12,458 bases of DNA from Bacteroidia bacterium (lineage in GTDB: Bacteria > Bacteroidota > Bacteroidia > JAESSM01 > NORP286). The notes below the pieces were generated by a model that was not told where the DNA came from, did not search any database, and was given only the letters and a program-made list of their open reading frames with translations. The DNA is taken from NCBI GenBank assembly GCA_016764115.1, contig JAESSM010000025.1:1-12458 (forward strand), in the 5' to 3' direction. The translations under genes and the position numbers were made by a program. This document shows positions 1 through 8,384 of this stretch, one piece after another; within the stretch, counting starts at the first letter, position 1, and every line of letters begins with the position of its first letter.

Positions 1-1221
1 TACCGGGTTTTTAATTGGATAAATCCCAAGCCCATATTTTTCTCTCTCGTTGAATAGATTGTAATAAACATTGGTGACTATGCTGAGATAAAACCCAATT
101 CCAATAATGATCAAACATATATAAGCAGTTTTTCTAAAAACCTCATAGTTCAATTTAAACTTTTTGAGTACCACATTACCAACCATATCAAGAGTTATAG
201 CAACAGTTGGCAAGGAACAGAATATGAAAAATGGAATATTCCTGTGAGCCGATAATGCGAGATAGAAAAACAAAAAAACCATACCGATATACCCTAACCC
301 AAAAGTTTCAATAAAGTTATTTAACCAGTTTTTTTTCTTAGTCTTCTTGTATGCTGTCATAACTAAACCAGTTAATGTAAGCGCTAAAACCAATATCATT
401 AGAATCGATTCCTTTTGCTGCCAGTAATAATCTGTAGTGAAAGAAAATAACTCAAGTGTAAACTTATTCTCTCCAACTTGAGAAAAGATCACAAATGGAT
501 GAGCCAACATTTTAATACCGTTTGGATTAATTGCAACAGCAAGTATTGATAATACTGAAGATCGGGCAAGATGTTTTGGAAAGATGAAACCCCTGCTCTT
601 ATCTCTTTTTAAATAATAATATTCAATAATTCCTGCAATCAAAAACACCGTACTTATTACCATTCCTATTGCGAATGCCTCATGTGCATTTACCCAAAGT
701 ATCTGCAATGGAATAATCCAATAGATTTTTTTGGATGGAGATAACCGATAGGAAATGTATTGAAACAAAAATAAGACGGTCATTAAATGACTGGTCATCT
801 CCGGCCTGCCGATCATCCTAAATTCGCAGGCAAAAAGCATTATAAACCCTGCAATTATTAACCCAACAGAAATAACCTTCTTTTCTTCAACAATTTTGCT
901 TCTTAATTTATGAGTTGTTTTCAGCAGGTAAGTTAGCAGCAGAACATTGACTAAACTTTGAAGAATTGGGATGCACTCTGGGCCACTAATTTTACTTATA
1001 TAAAAAATGACCACTTCAAAAAGCCATTTCACGTTGATCCATTCAACTCCCTGAAAAGTGAAAGAAAAAACATCCTGGCTTACAACCCTCCCGTTTTCGA
1101 CCATCCATTCCCCTGTTCGCAGCATCCACCAAATGTCCGGTTCACGTAGATGACGAATACCCAATGCTGCAGCAGTTAACAGTAATAATAACCAGGTAAC
1201 TATTTTATAATTGAAGGACAT
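1..1221 (-). CDS. Polytopic membrane protein, GT-C glycosyltransferase-like (3' end cut by window edge)
   Basis: An open frame of 407 codons runs without a stop from an ATG at 1221 to base 1, so the C-terminus lies outside the window. An in-frame TAA five codons upstream, with no other ATG between, fixes the start. The product is very hydrophobic, with membrane segments near residues 8-22, 66-78, 88-100, 117-133, 145-157, 167-200, 222-232, 272-290, 308-324, 329-345 and 366-384. Near the N-terminus is the motif REPDIWWMLRTGEW (26-39), followed by SQDVFSFT (48-55). AINPNG (230-235) and LSAHRNIPFF (323-332) come later. From memory, this set typifies a family of uncharacterised bacterial membrane proteins resembling GT-C (Dol-P-Man or PMT-like) glycosyltransferases; the acidic first-loop motif fits that fold. 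Glycosyl transfer from a lipid donor is inference. The last visible residues (YPIKNPV) match where the family's soluble C-terminal part usually starts. The 235 bp gap after the upstream gene argues against a tight operon. Confidence 0.75.
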   Translation of the reverse strand, partial: MSFNYKIVTWLLLLLTAAALGIRHLREPDIWWMLRTGEWMVENGRVVSQDVFSFTFQGVEWINVKWLFEVVIFYISKISGPECIPILQSLVNVLLLTYLLKTTHKLRSKIVEEKKVISVGLIIAGFIMLFACEFRMIGRPEMTSHLMTVLFLFQYISYRLSPSKKIYWIIPLQILWVNAHEAFAIGMVISTVFLIAGIIEYYYLKRDKSRGFIFPKHLARSSVLSILAVAINPNGIKMLAHPFVIFSQVGENKFTLELFSFTTDYYWQQKESILMILVLALTLTGLVMTAYKKTKKKNWLNNFIETFGLGYIGMVFLFFYLALSAHRNIPFFIFCSLPTVAITLDMVGNVVLKKFKLNYEVFRKTAYICLIIIGIGFYLSIVTNVYYNLFNEREKYGLGIYPIKNPV

Positions 1222-1340
1222 GGTAGTGAATTGTTACGGATAAAAAATTGCTGCGAATTTAGAATGCAATAACAGGTACTAGATTAATGTCAATTCGCTA
1301 TAAGAGAAGTTTATGTCAACTATATTATCAAATAATAGAA

Positions 1341-1430
1341 CACTGATGACACAGATTAAACTGGCATTACGGATAAATTACAAAAAAATCAGTGCAAGTC
1401 TGTTAAATCAAAATCATCCACGTGCTATCA
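1341..1430. repeat. Putative dispersed intergenic repeat
   Basis: This non-coding stretch between two minus-strand genes is built from short phrases (CACTGATGACACAGATTAA, ATCAGTGCAAGTCTGTTAA, CGTGCTATC). They resemble a repeat I recall from intergenic regions of Bacteroidota and some other bacteria. It contains a perfect 7 bp inverted pair, CACTGAT at 1341-1347 and ATCAGTG at 1388-1394. Only one copy is in the window, so its repeated nature rests on recall. A small plus-strand reading frame from 1313 crosses it and enters the 3' end of the neighbouring gene antisense; I do not regard that frame as a gene. Confidence 0.4.
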
Positions 1431-1456
1431 AGAATCAAAAAATAATGCAGGAAACA

Positions 1457-4400
1457 CTAGTCTTTTTCAATCAAGATAGGTTCATATTCCTTGAATACTG
1501 TCAACTTAGCATCTTCAATTTGCTTTTGATAAGCAGCCCAGTTTACCTCATAAAACTTATTGATCCTTGACAATGCCTTGTTTACCTCTGCCTCTGCCTG
1601 ATTTATAGCTAACATTCCATTTTCAGTTGGTGCTCCATCTGCTGCGTCAATATAACTGCGCATTGCCCAAAGTTTTGAGTTGATTCGTTCTGTTACATGG
1701 TCATAACCCTTAAATCCTTCAGGTGTCATAAACAATTTTAGCATATTATTAGCAGAATCGGTTAGTGCCTTACCGGATTTTTGAAGTTCTTTTGCCAATT
1801 CTTTGTCAATGTTATCCATTTGTTTGTTCAGCATCTCAATTGTCTTTTTACTTTCCTTTAATCTGTTGACCGAATTGGTAGCTGCTTCAGTAATATCCAT
1901 CATCTGCTCAATATATTTTTCTTTTTCAATTAACTGTTCCATTGTTATATTCCTTCTTGGATCACTTACGACCTCAATATTTGTAGAATCTGTTTTTCCA
2001 TTATAGGAAACCAACACCTTGTATTTTCCGGGAAGAACCTTAAACCCGCTTGTTGGTTTATTTGCATCTTTTTTAGGCTCTTTGTGTGAGGGATATCGAA
2101 CTCCATTTCTGTTAAAATACCAATGTATCCTATTTAGTCCGGTATCAGGCTTAACTGTATAGTCTCTGATGGTATCCCTCTTTTCATTGAATACTACGAT
2201 CTTTACTTTATCTGATTTTTTCTTGTCTTTCTTTTCGTCTTCTTTCTCATCATCCTTTTTGTCTTCTTTATCAGATTTACTCTTTATTTCTTTCAAATAA
2301 AAACTGATCTTCGCACCGGATGGTTTATTACTGGCTCTGTAATGAGCATCCGCTGCAAAGCGAACTCCTTGCGCAGGTCTATACTCGGCCATAATAGTTT
2401 TATTCGGAGAATCAAAAACATAAACATCTTTATTCAATATACCAATTCCTTTTTGCGCTAATTCCCGCAAAGGACTAATGTCATCTAATACATACACAGC
2501 ACGTCCAAAAGTTCCAATTATCAGATCATTTTCACGAGGATGGATTTTCATGTCCATTGTTGAAGCTGAAGGGTAGTCTTTGCCCCATTTGTTCCAAATT
2601 GCTCCTTTATCAATTGAAAAATAAAGACCATTTTCTGTACCAAGAAAAAGTAGCTTCGGCTCAATATGATCTTGCACTATAGATAAAGCGTAACTCTTGA
2701 TCTTGGATTCATCAACTAATTTATTCCATGTTTTTCCATAGTCCGTTGTGTGATAAACATAGGGTTTCCAGTCGTTTCTTCTGTAATTATTGATAATAAC
2801 AAAAGCCTCCGCAGCATCATGTTTTGAAACTTCAATTTGAGGTATCCAACTGCCTTTAGGAACACCTTTTAAACCTGCAATCAGATTATTCCATGTCTTA
2901 CCACCGTCTTTTGTCAACTGCAAATTCCCATCATCTGTTCCAACCCAAATCACACCTTCCTTTACTGGACTTGGTGCAATAGATAAAATTGTCGTAAAAT
3001 TCTCAGCTCTGGTGGCATCAATGGTCAGTCCACCACTCTTGGCTTGTTTTTGTTTTGATGTATCATTGGTGGTTAGATCAGGAGAAATGATTTTCCATGA
3101 TTTTCCGCAATCGGTACTATAATGAAGATATTGGCTCCCAAAATAAACTCCACAATCATTATAAGGGTCTTGTGCTATTCCAGCATTCCAGTTAAATCTT
3201 AGCTTTTTTCCATTAGGATGAATAGGTTGAATAGACTTTGTTTCACCGGTTACCCGATCGCAATAACTAACATTTCCTCCCTGAGACATAGCATAAACAT
3301 ATCTGCTATTGCCTGGCTTCGGTACAACATCAAATCCATCGCCAAAATACAACTCCGACCAATGATTATTTCTTATTCCGCCTCCCTCCCAAACCTGGCT
3401 CGGCCCTACCCAAGAACCATTGTCCTGCATTCCACCGTAAATATTGTAAGGGACATCCATATCAATATTAATGTGATAAAATTGAGCCAACGGTAAATTC
3501 TCAACAAACCTCCAGTTTTTGCCACGATCTCTTGAAATATTCAAACCACCATCATTACCATCAATCAAGTAGTCAGAATCATCAGGATGGATCCAAAATG
3601 CATGATGATCGGGATGAACACCGCTATAAGGCAAAATTGTTTTAAAGGTCTTACCCCCATCTTCACTTCTTGATACTACTGAATATAAATTATAAATTCT
3701 ATTCTCATTTTTAGGGTCAACGTAAATGTCTGCATAATAGAAAGGTCTGTTGCCTATATTTTTATCAGAAACCATTTTCCACTTAAAGCCACCGTCTATT
3801 GACTTGTAAAGTCCGGTTTTTTTAGATTCGATTAGTGCATATATAATATTAGGCATTGATGGGGCAATCGCCAAGCCAATTCTGCCTAACTCACCTTTTG
3901 GCAAGCCATTTTTTTCTGTTCTTTTTTTCCATGTCGCTCCCCCATCAATAGTCACATAAAGTCCACTACCTTCGCCACCTGAATTAAAAGTCCACGGTTT
4001 CCTGCCATATTCCCACATAGCTGCAATTAATTTATTCGGATTTGTGGGATCTACAACTAAGTCAGCACAACCGGTTTCATTGTTTTCATAGAGAATCCTT
4101 TTCCATGTTGTGCCTCCATTAATGGTTTTATAAACTCCCCTTTCAGGATTCGGTCCCCAGGCTGAACCCATAGCTGCAACAAATACGATATCAGGATCAT
4201 CTCTATGGATTATTATTCTATGGATTAACTTGGTTTTTTCCAATCCCATTAACTTCCAGGTTTTACCCCCATCTAAACTCTTGTAAATTCCGGCACCACT
4301 GTTATGAGAGTTTCTTGGATTTCCCTCACCAGTTCCAGCCCAAATTACATCTGGATTATTCTGATCAATTGATACAGCACCAATGGAAAGTGTTGGCTGC

Positions 4401-4648
4401 TTGTCAAAAATAGGCCTCCATCTTATTCCTCCACTTTCAGATTTCCATAAACCGCCTGATGCAGTACCTGCGTAAATTATGTCAGGATTATCGAGTACAA
4501 CATCTATAGATGTAACCCGGCCACTCATTCCAGCAGGGCCGATACTTCTGAATTTTAAACCTTTAAGTTTTGATACATCTACTTTTTGGGCAATAGATGA
4601 AGAAAACAAAAAGAGCATTATTAATGTTATGTTGAATATTCTATACAT
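1457..4648 (-). CDS. Exported VPS10/sortilin-type beta-propeller protein with BNR/Asp-box repeats
   Basis: This 1063-residue protein has a signal peptide at residues 1-20 (hydrophobic run ending SSSIA/QK). The start is fixed by an in-frame stop five codons upstream. At least eleven Asp-box-like motifs (S/T-x-D-x-G-x-x-W/F) occur at about residues 70, 124, 175, 233, 283, 328, 372, 511, 579, 634 and 678, indicating one or two beta-propellers of the sialidase/VPS10 superfamily. A lysine- and acid-rich linker follows at 787-816, then a small beta domain (about 817-897) and an alpha-helical, probably coiled-coil tail (about 900-1058). There is no T9SS sorting domain, lipobox or C-terminal anchor, so a periplasmic or surface-associated location is inferred. 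Such proteins are often annotated as glycosyl hydrolase or exo-alpha-sialidase from the Asp boxes alone. I see no sialidase active site and would not assign an enzyme activity. The upstream gene is a TonB-dependent receptor 223 bp away, separated by repeats. Confidence 0.85.
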   Translation of the reverse strand: MYRIFNITLIMLFLFSSSIAQKVDVSKLKGLKFRSIGPAGMSGRVTSIDVVLDNPDIIYAGTASGGLWKSESGGIRWRPIFDKQPTLSIGAVSIDQNNPDVIWAGTGEGNPRNSHNSGAGIYKSLDGGKTWKLMGLEKTKLIHRIIIHRDDPDIVFVAAMGSAWGPNPERGVYKTINGGTTWKRILYENNETGCADLVVDPTNPNKLIAAMWEYGRKPWTFNSGGEGSGLYVTIDGGATWKKRTEKNGLPKGELGRIGLAIAPSMPNIIYALIESKKTGLYKSIDGGFKWKMVSDKNIGNRPFYYADIYVDPKNENRIYNLYSVVSRSEDGGKTFKTILPYSGVHPDHHAFWIHPDDSDYLIDGNDGGLNISRDRGKNWRFVENLPLAQFYHINIDMDVPYNIYGGMQDNGSWVGPSQVWEGGGIRNNHWSELYFGDGFDVVPKPGNSRYVYAMSQGGNVSYCDRVTGETKSIQPIHPNGKKLRFNWNAGIAQDPYNDCGVYFGSQYLHYSTDCGKSWKIISPDLTTNDTSKQKQAKSGGLTIDATRAENFTTILSIAPSPVKEGVIWVGTDDGNLQLTKDGGKTWNNLIAGLKGVPKGSWIPQIEVSKHDAAEAFVIINNYRRNDWKPYVYHTTDYGKTWNKLVDESKIKSYALSIVQDHIEPKLLFLGTENGLYFSIDKGAIWNKWGKDYPSASTMDMKIHPRENDLIIGTFGRAVYVLDDISPLRELAQKGIGILNKDVYVFDSPNKTIMAEYRPAQGVRFAADAHYRASNKPSGAKISFYLKEIKSKSDKEDKKDDEKEDEKKDKKKSDKVKIVVFNEKRDTIRDYTVKPDTGLNRIHWYFNRNGVRYPSHKEPKKDANKPTSGFKVLPGKYKVLVSYNGKTDSTNIEVVSDPRRNITMEQLIEKEKYIEQMMDITEAATNSVNRLKESKKTIEMLNKQMDNIDKELAKELQKSGKALTDSANNMLKLFMTPEGFKGYDHVTERINSKLWAMRSYIDAADGAPTENGMLAINQAEAEVNKALSRINKFYEVNWAAYQKQIEDAKLTVFKEYEPILIEKD

Positions 4649-4675
4649 ATAGATTGCTATTTATGAAATCTTAAA

Positions 4676-4703
4676 GTCATGTTGAGTGGAGTCGAAACAT
4701 CTT
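4676..4703. repeat. Short dispersed-repeat-like sequence
   Basis: The sequence GTCATGTTGAGTGGAGTCGA, continuing AACATCTT, lies upstream of the VPS10-type gene. I recall near-identical phrases from many Bacteroidota intergenic regions, where they act as dispersed repeats of unknown function. One copy is present here. On the minus strand it falls within about 55 bp of the start codon, so it would sit in or near the promoter or 5' leader of that gene. Confidence 0.45.
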
Positions 4704-4780
4704 AACAAGCTATAAATATGGAAAAAACGGTAGTAATCACAAAAGAAATGTAAGAATTTGACAGTCGGTGACTATTAGGA

Positions 4781-4867
4781 TTCGTCATTACGAAGGAGGT
4801 ACGACTGAAGTAATCCCCCGCCATGAATAACCATTGGAGATTGCTTCACTACGTTCGCAATGACGAA
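4781..4867. repeat. Imperfect palindromic repeat (REP-like) just after the receptor stop codon
   Basis: The outer arms, TTCGTCATTACGAA (4781-4794) and TTCGCAATGACGAA (4854-4867), are inverted repeats matching at 13 of 14 positions. The inner parts, GAAGTAATCCCC (4807-4818) and GGAGATTGCTTC (4836-4847), match at 10 of 12 as inverted repeats. The unpaired centre is about 4819-4835. The transcript could fold into a long interrupted hairpin. The wording (GTCATT-CGA, GAAG-AATC, TTCGCAATGACG) matches a palindromic dispersed repeat I recall from many bacterial genomes. It ends 4 bp before the stop codon of the TonB-dependent receptor gene, so on the receptor mRNA it forms a 3' stem-loop. That could protect or terminate the transcript, but there is no obvious U-run. 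Confidence 0.6.
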
Positions 4868-4871
4868 ATGT

Positions 4872-7346
4872 CTACATCCCCATCCCATCCATATCGTAGT
4901 TATAATTACGATTTCTACGGGAAGGTTTATAGCGATTGATCTTGTAGTTAAATGACAAAAAGAAAGTCCTTGGACCGTGCCGATACTGTGAATGAAGATA
5001 AGTATCACCTATGTAACTGTCCATCTCAAATTTTCTGGAATCAAAAACATCACTTACCCTAAAACTCAACTCTCCTTTATTTTTCAAGACAGGCTTTTTC
5101 AAACCTATGTCCATAAAGTATCTTTGTCGCCTTGTTCCTTGAATAGTTTCTCTAGGACTGCGGTAATTGAACATCAACTGAAGAGTAATATCCTCAAATA
5201 GGGTCGTCATCGAATTAATTCTACCTGTCCACCCATAAAAATCACTTGCATAAAATTCCCCAATATTTCCACCGTCAACTATATTTCTGTAGTAATTAAT
5301 ACTTCCATTTATTTTCCACCATTCTTTTATTTGGCTCGAAAAAGTGGCTTCTACACCAAATGATTCTCGCGAAGACAAATTATATGGCTTGGCCGTAGCA
5401 ACACCATTGCTGTCTATTGTTCGGATCCTCTGAATAACTCCATCAGTATGTCGGTAATAAATGCTGCCAGTAAGGGTTGACTTATCCCAATACTTTACGT
5501 CTCCAAATTCAAATGAGTGAGTATACTCAGGGTTTAGATCAGGATTGCCCACCCATAAGTTCAATGGATTAGCATAACTCCAGAATGGGTTTAAATTCCA
5601 AAAACCTGGCCTTCTTATTCTTCTACTGTAACTAAATTGAAGTTTATTATTACCCTTTATATCTTGTGTAAAATGAGCACTTGGAAAAAAGTTCAGGTAG
5701 CTTTTTTCGGATTTTAGCGCAGATTCTTTAAGCTCAGTGGAAATATCTGTGAACTCTGACCTCAATCCAATTTGATAATTTAACTTTTTCCATTTGTTGC
5801 TGATCATCCCATAACCCGCATGAATAACTTCTGAATAAATAAAGTGATTGCTAATATTAGTGAGATTTAGCCAACTTAACGTAGAATCATTGTATTCTTC
5901 AATATTATAGTCTTTGTCAATACTTTTAAAACTGCTTTTATAACCGCCTTCAAACTTTCCATTTTCCTTGAAGGGATGTGAGTAGTCTGCTTGCACCAAA
6001 CCTGATGATTGACTTTCTTTAGTTAACACTCTTTGACTTAGGGGAGAAAGATCACTTGGAGTTAAGTCTTCTACATTCAAGTAGTGTTCGGATATACTTT
6101 CATTCTCGTCTTCATAACTATCAGAATATTGTGCATCCATAGTAAAATATCTACTCTTTTTCTTAAATAATTTTTTATACCCCAAAGCATATTCCATTGC
6201 TTTATCAATTTCATCTTTACTGGAATTTCTGTAATACGCATCAGTTAATTGACTATTGATATCATAATTGCGATAATCTGTATGTCTGGAATTATTGCCA
6301 TCACTCAATTTATATAATCCGGAAACGGTAATTGTATTTAGTTCATTTAAAAAATAATCAAATCCCAATCTGGAAGAATTGGTTAACCTTGCTCTTGTAA
6401 AATCCCCGTTTTGATCATTAACAATAAATGAATTTCCGGAAGTAATTTCACGATGACTGATAGCAATCCCTGGGCTTTCTCTGTAACTTACGTTTTGGGT
6501 TCCAAAAAAATTGAATTTTCTTATTTTGTAATTCCAGGTAAGTGAAGTAGAATGCTTATGTGGCAGTGCAGTTGATAGAGATATTAAACCATTAAATCCT
6601 TTCTTTTTTTCTTTTTTAAGAATGATATTGATGATACCTGCCATTCCTTCCGCATCATATTTTACTGATGGATTTGTAATTACTTCAATACTTTGAATCG
6701 TGTTTGCAGGAATTTGTTCCAAGGCTTCATTGGTGCTAATTCCTGTAAGCCCTGATGGTTTTCCATCAATCAAAATTCGAACATTATTGCTTCCCCTTAA
6801 ACTCACACTTCCATCCATGTCAACTTGTACGGAAGGAATATTTTGTAATACATCCTGTGCAGAACCGCCAATATTGTTCAGGTCTTTATCTACATTAAAT
6901 ACTTTCTTATCTAAACCAACCTGTAGCTGATTTCTGTCTTCAGCAATTTCTATCTCTGATAATGTTTGTGCAGATACTTTGATGGAAGTTTCTCCCAAAT
7001 CCAAATATGGGCTTTTCGGTTTAAGAGAGATATTTGATATGTATTGAGTTTCATAGGAAATGAACTCTATTTTCATGAAAAATCTTCCAACTCGCGATTC
7101 TATCTCATACTTCCCATTCTCTTGCGTAATTGCACCCGAAATTAAGGAAGAATCCCGTATACTGAACAAAGAAATTGTTGCGTATTCAATTGGTTGACCG
7201 CTTTCAGCATCTTTTACAACACCTACAATTTTACCCTTAGGAATATTTTCCGGATTCCAATTGCCTTCGCCATGACCACCTTGTTGACCCTGGGCAAAGA
7301 CAATCTGAGTAAGTAATATGAAAGTAGTTAGTAATTTCAAGTTCAT
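4872..7346 (-). CDS. TonB-dependent outer-membrane receptor with carboxypeptidase-regulatory-like domain
   Basis: With the start at the ATG at 7346, the product is 824 residues and begins with a good signal peptide (MNLKLLTTFILLTQIVFAQ). An in-frame ATG at 7403 would add 19 residues without signal-peptide character, so I prefer 7346. Domain order: a Gly/His-rich spacer (19-30); a carboxypeptidase-regulatory-like beta-sandwich (about 38-120, containing GKIVGVVKDAESGQPIEYA); a plug domain (about 140-245, with VRILIDGKPSGL and EVITNPSVKYDAEGMAGIIN); and a long beta-barrel to the C-terminus. This matches the outer-membrane beta-barrel family common in Bacteroidota (Pfam OMP_b-brl_3 type). The tail is basic then Met/Asp-rich (ends DMDGMGM). 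The protein would use TonB energy to import a ligand or act in export, but the substrate cannot be told. No SusD partner, peptidase or siderophore gene adjoins it, so a polysaccharide-utilisation role is not supported. Confidence 0.9.
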   Translation of the reverse strand: MNLKLLTTFILLTQIVFAQGQQGGHGEGNWNPENIPKGKIVGVVKDAESGQPIEYATISLFSIRDSSLISGAITQENGKYEIESRVGRFFMKIEFISYETQYISNISLKPKSPYLDLGETSIKVSAQTLSEIEIAEDRNQLQVGLDKKVFNVDKDLNNIGGSAQDVLQNIPSVQVDMDGSVSLRGSNNVRILIDGKPSGLTGISTNEALEQIPANTIQSIEVITNPSVKYDAEGMAGIINIILKKEKKKGFNGLISLSTALPHKHSTSLTWNYKIRKFNFFGTQNVSYRESPGIAISHREITSGNSFIVNDQNGDFTRARLTNSSRLGFDYFLNELNTITVSGLYKLSDGNNSRHTDYRNYDINSQLTDAYYRNSSKDEIDKAMEYALGYKKLFKKKSRYFTMDAQYSDSYEDENESISEHYLNVEDLTPSDLSPLSQRVLTKESQSSGLVQADYSHPFKENGKFEGGYKSSFKSIDKDYNIEEYNDSTLSWLNLTNISNHFIYSEVIHAGYGMISNKWKKLNYQIGLRSEFTDISTELKESALKSEKSYLNFFPSAHFTQDIKGNNKLQFSYSRRIRRPGFWNLNPFWSYANPLNLWVGNPDLNPEYTHSFEFGDVKYWDKSTLTGSIYYRHTDGVIQRIRTIDSNGVATAKPYNLSSRESFGVEATFSSQIKEWWKINGSINYYRNIVDGGNIGEFYASDFYGWTGRINSMTTLFEDITLQLMFNYRSPRETIQGTRRQRYFMDIGLKKPVLKNKGELSFRVSDVFDSRKFEMDSYIGDTYLHSQYRHGPRTFFLSFNYKINRYKPSRRNRNYNYDMDGMGM

Positions 7347-7436
7347 GCGGCAAACATACAGCTTTACATCAACAACAGACCTTAGACTGTAGTTATTTAA
7401 CAAAGTTTAACACTGGAGAAATTCTAAGAAAAGTAA

Positions 7437-7444
7437 TACATTTG
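7437..7444 (+). promoter_or_regulatory. Candidate Bacteroidota -7 promoter element for the M48 peptidase gene
   Basis: TACATTTG matches the Bacteroidota sigma-ABfr -7 consensus TAnnTTTG exactly and ends 25 bp before the peptidase ATG, giving a short plausible leader. No clear TTG-type -33 element lies at the usual distance upstream, so this is a weak call that may be chance in AT-rich DNA. Confidence 0.3.
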
Positions 7445-7469
7445 TCAACCCCAGAAATAGTATAAAACC

Positions 7470-8324
7470 ATGCAAAATACATTATCATATCAGGTCCATT
7501 CAAAAGAAGGATTTTATTACAGCATAAAATTTATCATTAGTATAATATTCTACATAGGATTGTTCTCCTACTTGGGTATAGGAATTGCTGGCAATGATAT
7601 GATGATGGTACTTCCAGTCATTGTTTACGCCTTATTTTTTGGGCTTATATTGCTGTTTAGAATGGGAATTATCATTGGGTATATTAAAGGAAATGCAATT
7701 AAGATCAGTGAAAAGCAATTTCCGGAAATTCAGGAAATAGCTGAAAAACAATCAAAATTATTAGAATTAACCAAAGTCCCTGATATTTATGTGCTTCAGG
7801 CAGGAGGGCTATTGAATGCTTTTGCAGCACGATTTTTAGGAACAAATTACATTATCATTTTTGCGGATATCTTAGAAGAGGCATATGAAGAAAATCAAGA
7901 AGCCGTTGAGTTCATAATCGGTCACGAATTGGGTCACATCAAAAGAAAACATATAATAAAGAACATATTGCTTTTTCCCTCTATGATTGTACCTTTTTTA
8001 AGCAGTGCATATTCCCGTGCCTGCGAATATACTTGTGATAATATTGGAGCCTCGCTAAGCCCTCTAGGAGTTAGAAACGGATTGATCCTATTAGCTTCAG
8101 GTAAAAAACTTTACAATAAAGTTAATTTCGAAAAGTTCATAGAGCAAAAAGATACTGAAAGAGGCTTCTGGCCATGGTTCGCAGAAAAAATATCCTCACA
8201 TCCCAAGCTAACAAAGCGATTAGCAAAATTTGGTGCAATCGAATTCAATGCTGTTCTAAAGAAAAAAAATCAATTCAAAGACTATTCAACAAATGACCAC
8301 AGTAAATACATGCCACAAGTTTAA
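7470..8324 (+). CDS. M48-family (HtpX/Ste24-like) membrane metallopeptidase
   Basis: This 284-residue protein has two N-terminal membrane segments (about 17-40 and 46-71) and a zinc-protease domain. The catalytic HEXXH motif is HELGH at 152-156 (His152 and His156 as zinc ligands, Glu153 as catalytic base). The third ligand is probably Glu186 in RACEYTCD, with Asp190 also conserved in the family. SSHPKLTKR (242-250) is the typical downstream M48 motif. A hydrophobic stretch at about 162-181 follows the active site. HtpX-type enzymes cleave misfolded or damaged membrane proteins on the cytoplasmic side; this role is inferred, and orthology to HtpX itself is not claimed. The start is the first ATG after an in-frame TAG 12 bp upstream. 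The gene is divergent from the TonB receptor and 60 bp upstream of a histidine kinase gene, so co-transcription with that kinase is possible. Confidence 0.88.
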   Translation: MQNTLSYQVHSKEGFYYSIKFIISIIFYIGLFSYLGIGIAGNDMMMVLPVIVYALFFGLILLFRMGIIIGYIKGNAIKISEKQFPEIQEIAEKQSKLLELTKVPDIYVLQAGGLLNAFAARFLGTNYIIIFADILEEAYEENQEAVEFIIGHELGHIKRKHIIKNILLFPSMIVPFLSSAYSRACEYTCDNIGASLSPLGVRNGLILLASGKKLYNKVNFEKFIEQKDTERGFWPWFAEKISSHPKLTKRLAKFGAIEFNAVLKKKNQFKDYSTNDHSKYMPQV

Positions 8325-8384
8325 TATATAAATGCCAACCGCAGAAATCAGTATCTGTACTTAAAATTTTCGTATTTTAGCTAA

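Noticed and set aside
958..1149. Plus-strand 63-codon frame
   Set aside because: It lies wholly antisense inside the membrane-protein gene, whose minus-strand translation has clear motifs and membrane segments.
1313..1570. Plus-strand 85-codon frame from the intergenic repeat into the 3' end of the propeller gene
   Set aside because: About half lies antisense to a well-supported gene and the rest crosses a repeat-like region; the translation has no recognisable features.
4775..5008. Minus-strand 77-codon frame over the palindrome and receptor 3' end
   Set aside because: It reads the receptor coding region in another frame and then the palindromic repeat; no protein family is suggested.
4872..7346. 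Polysaccharide-utilisation locus around the TonB-dependent receptor
   Set aside because: No SusD-like gene, glycoside hydrolase with a supported active site, or carbohydrate regulator adjoins it.
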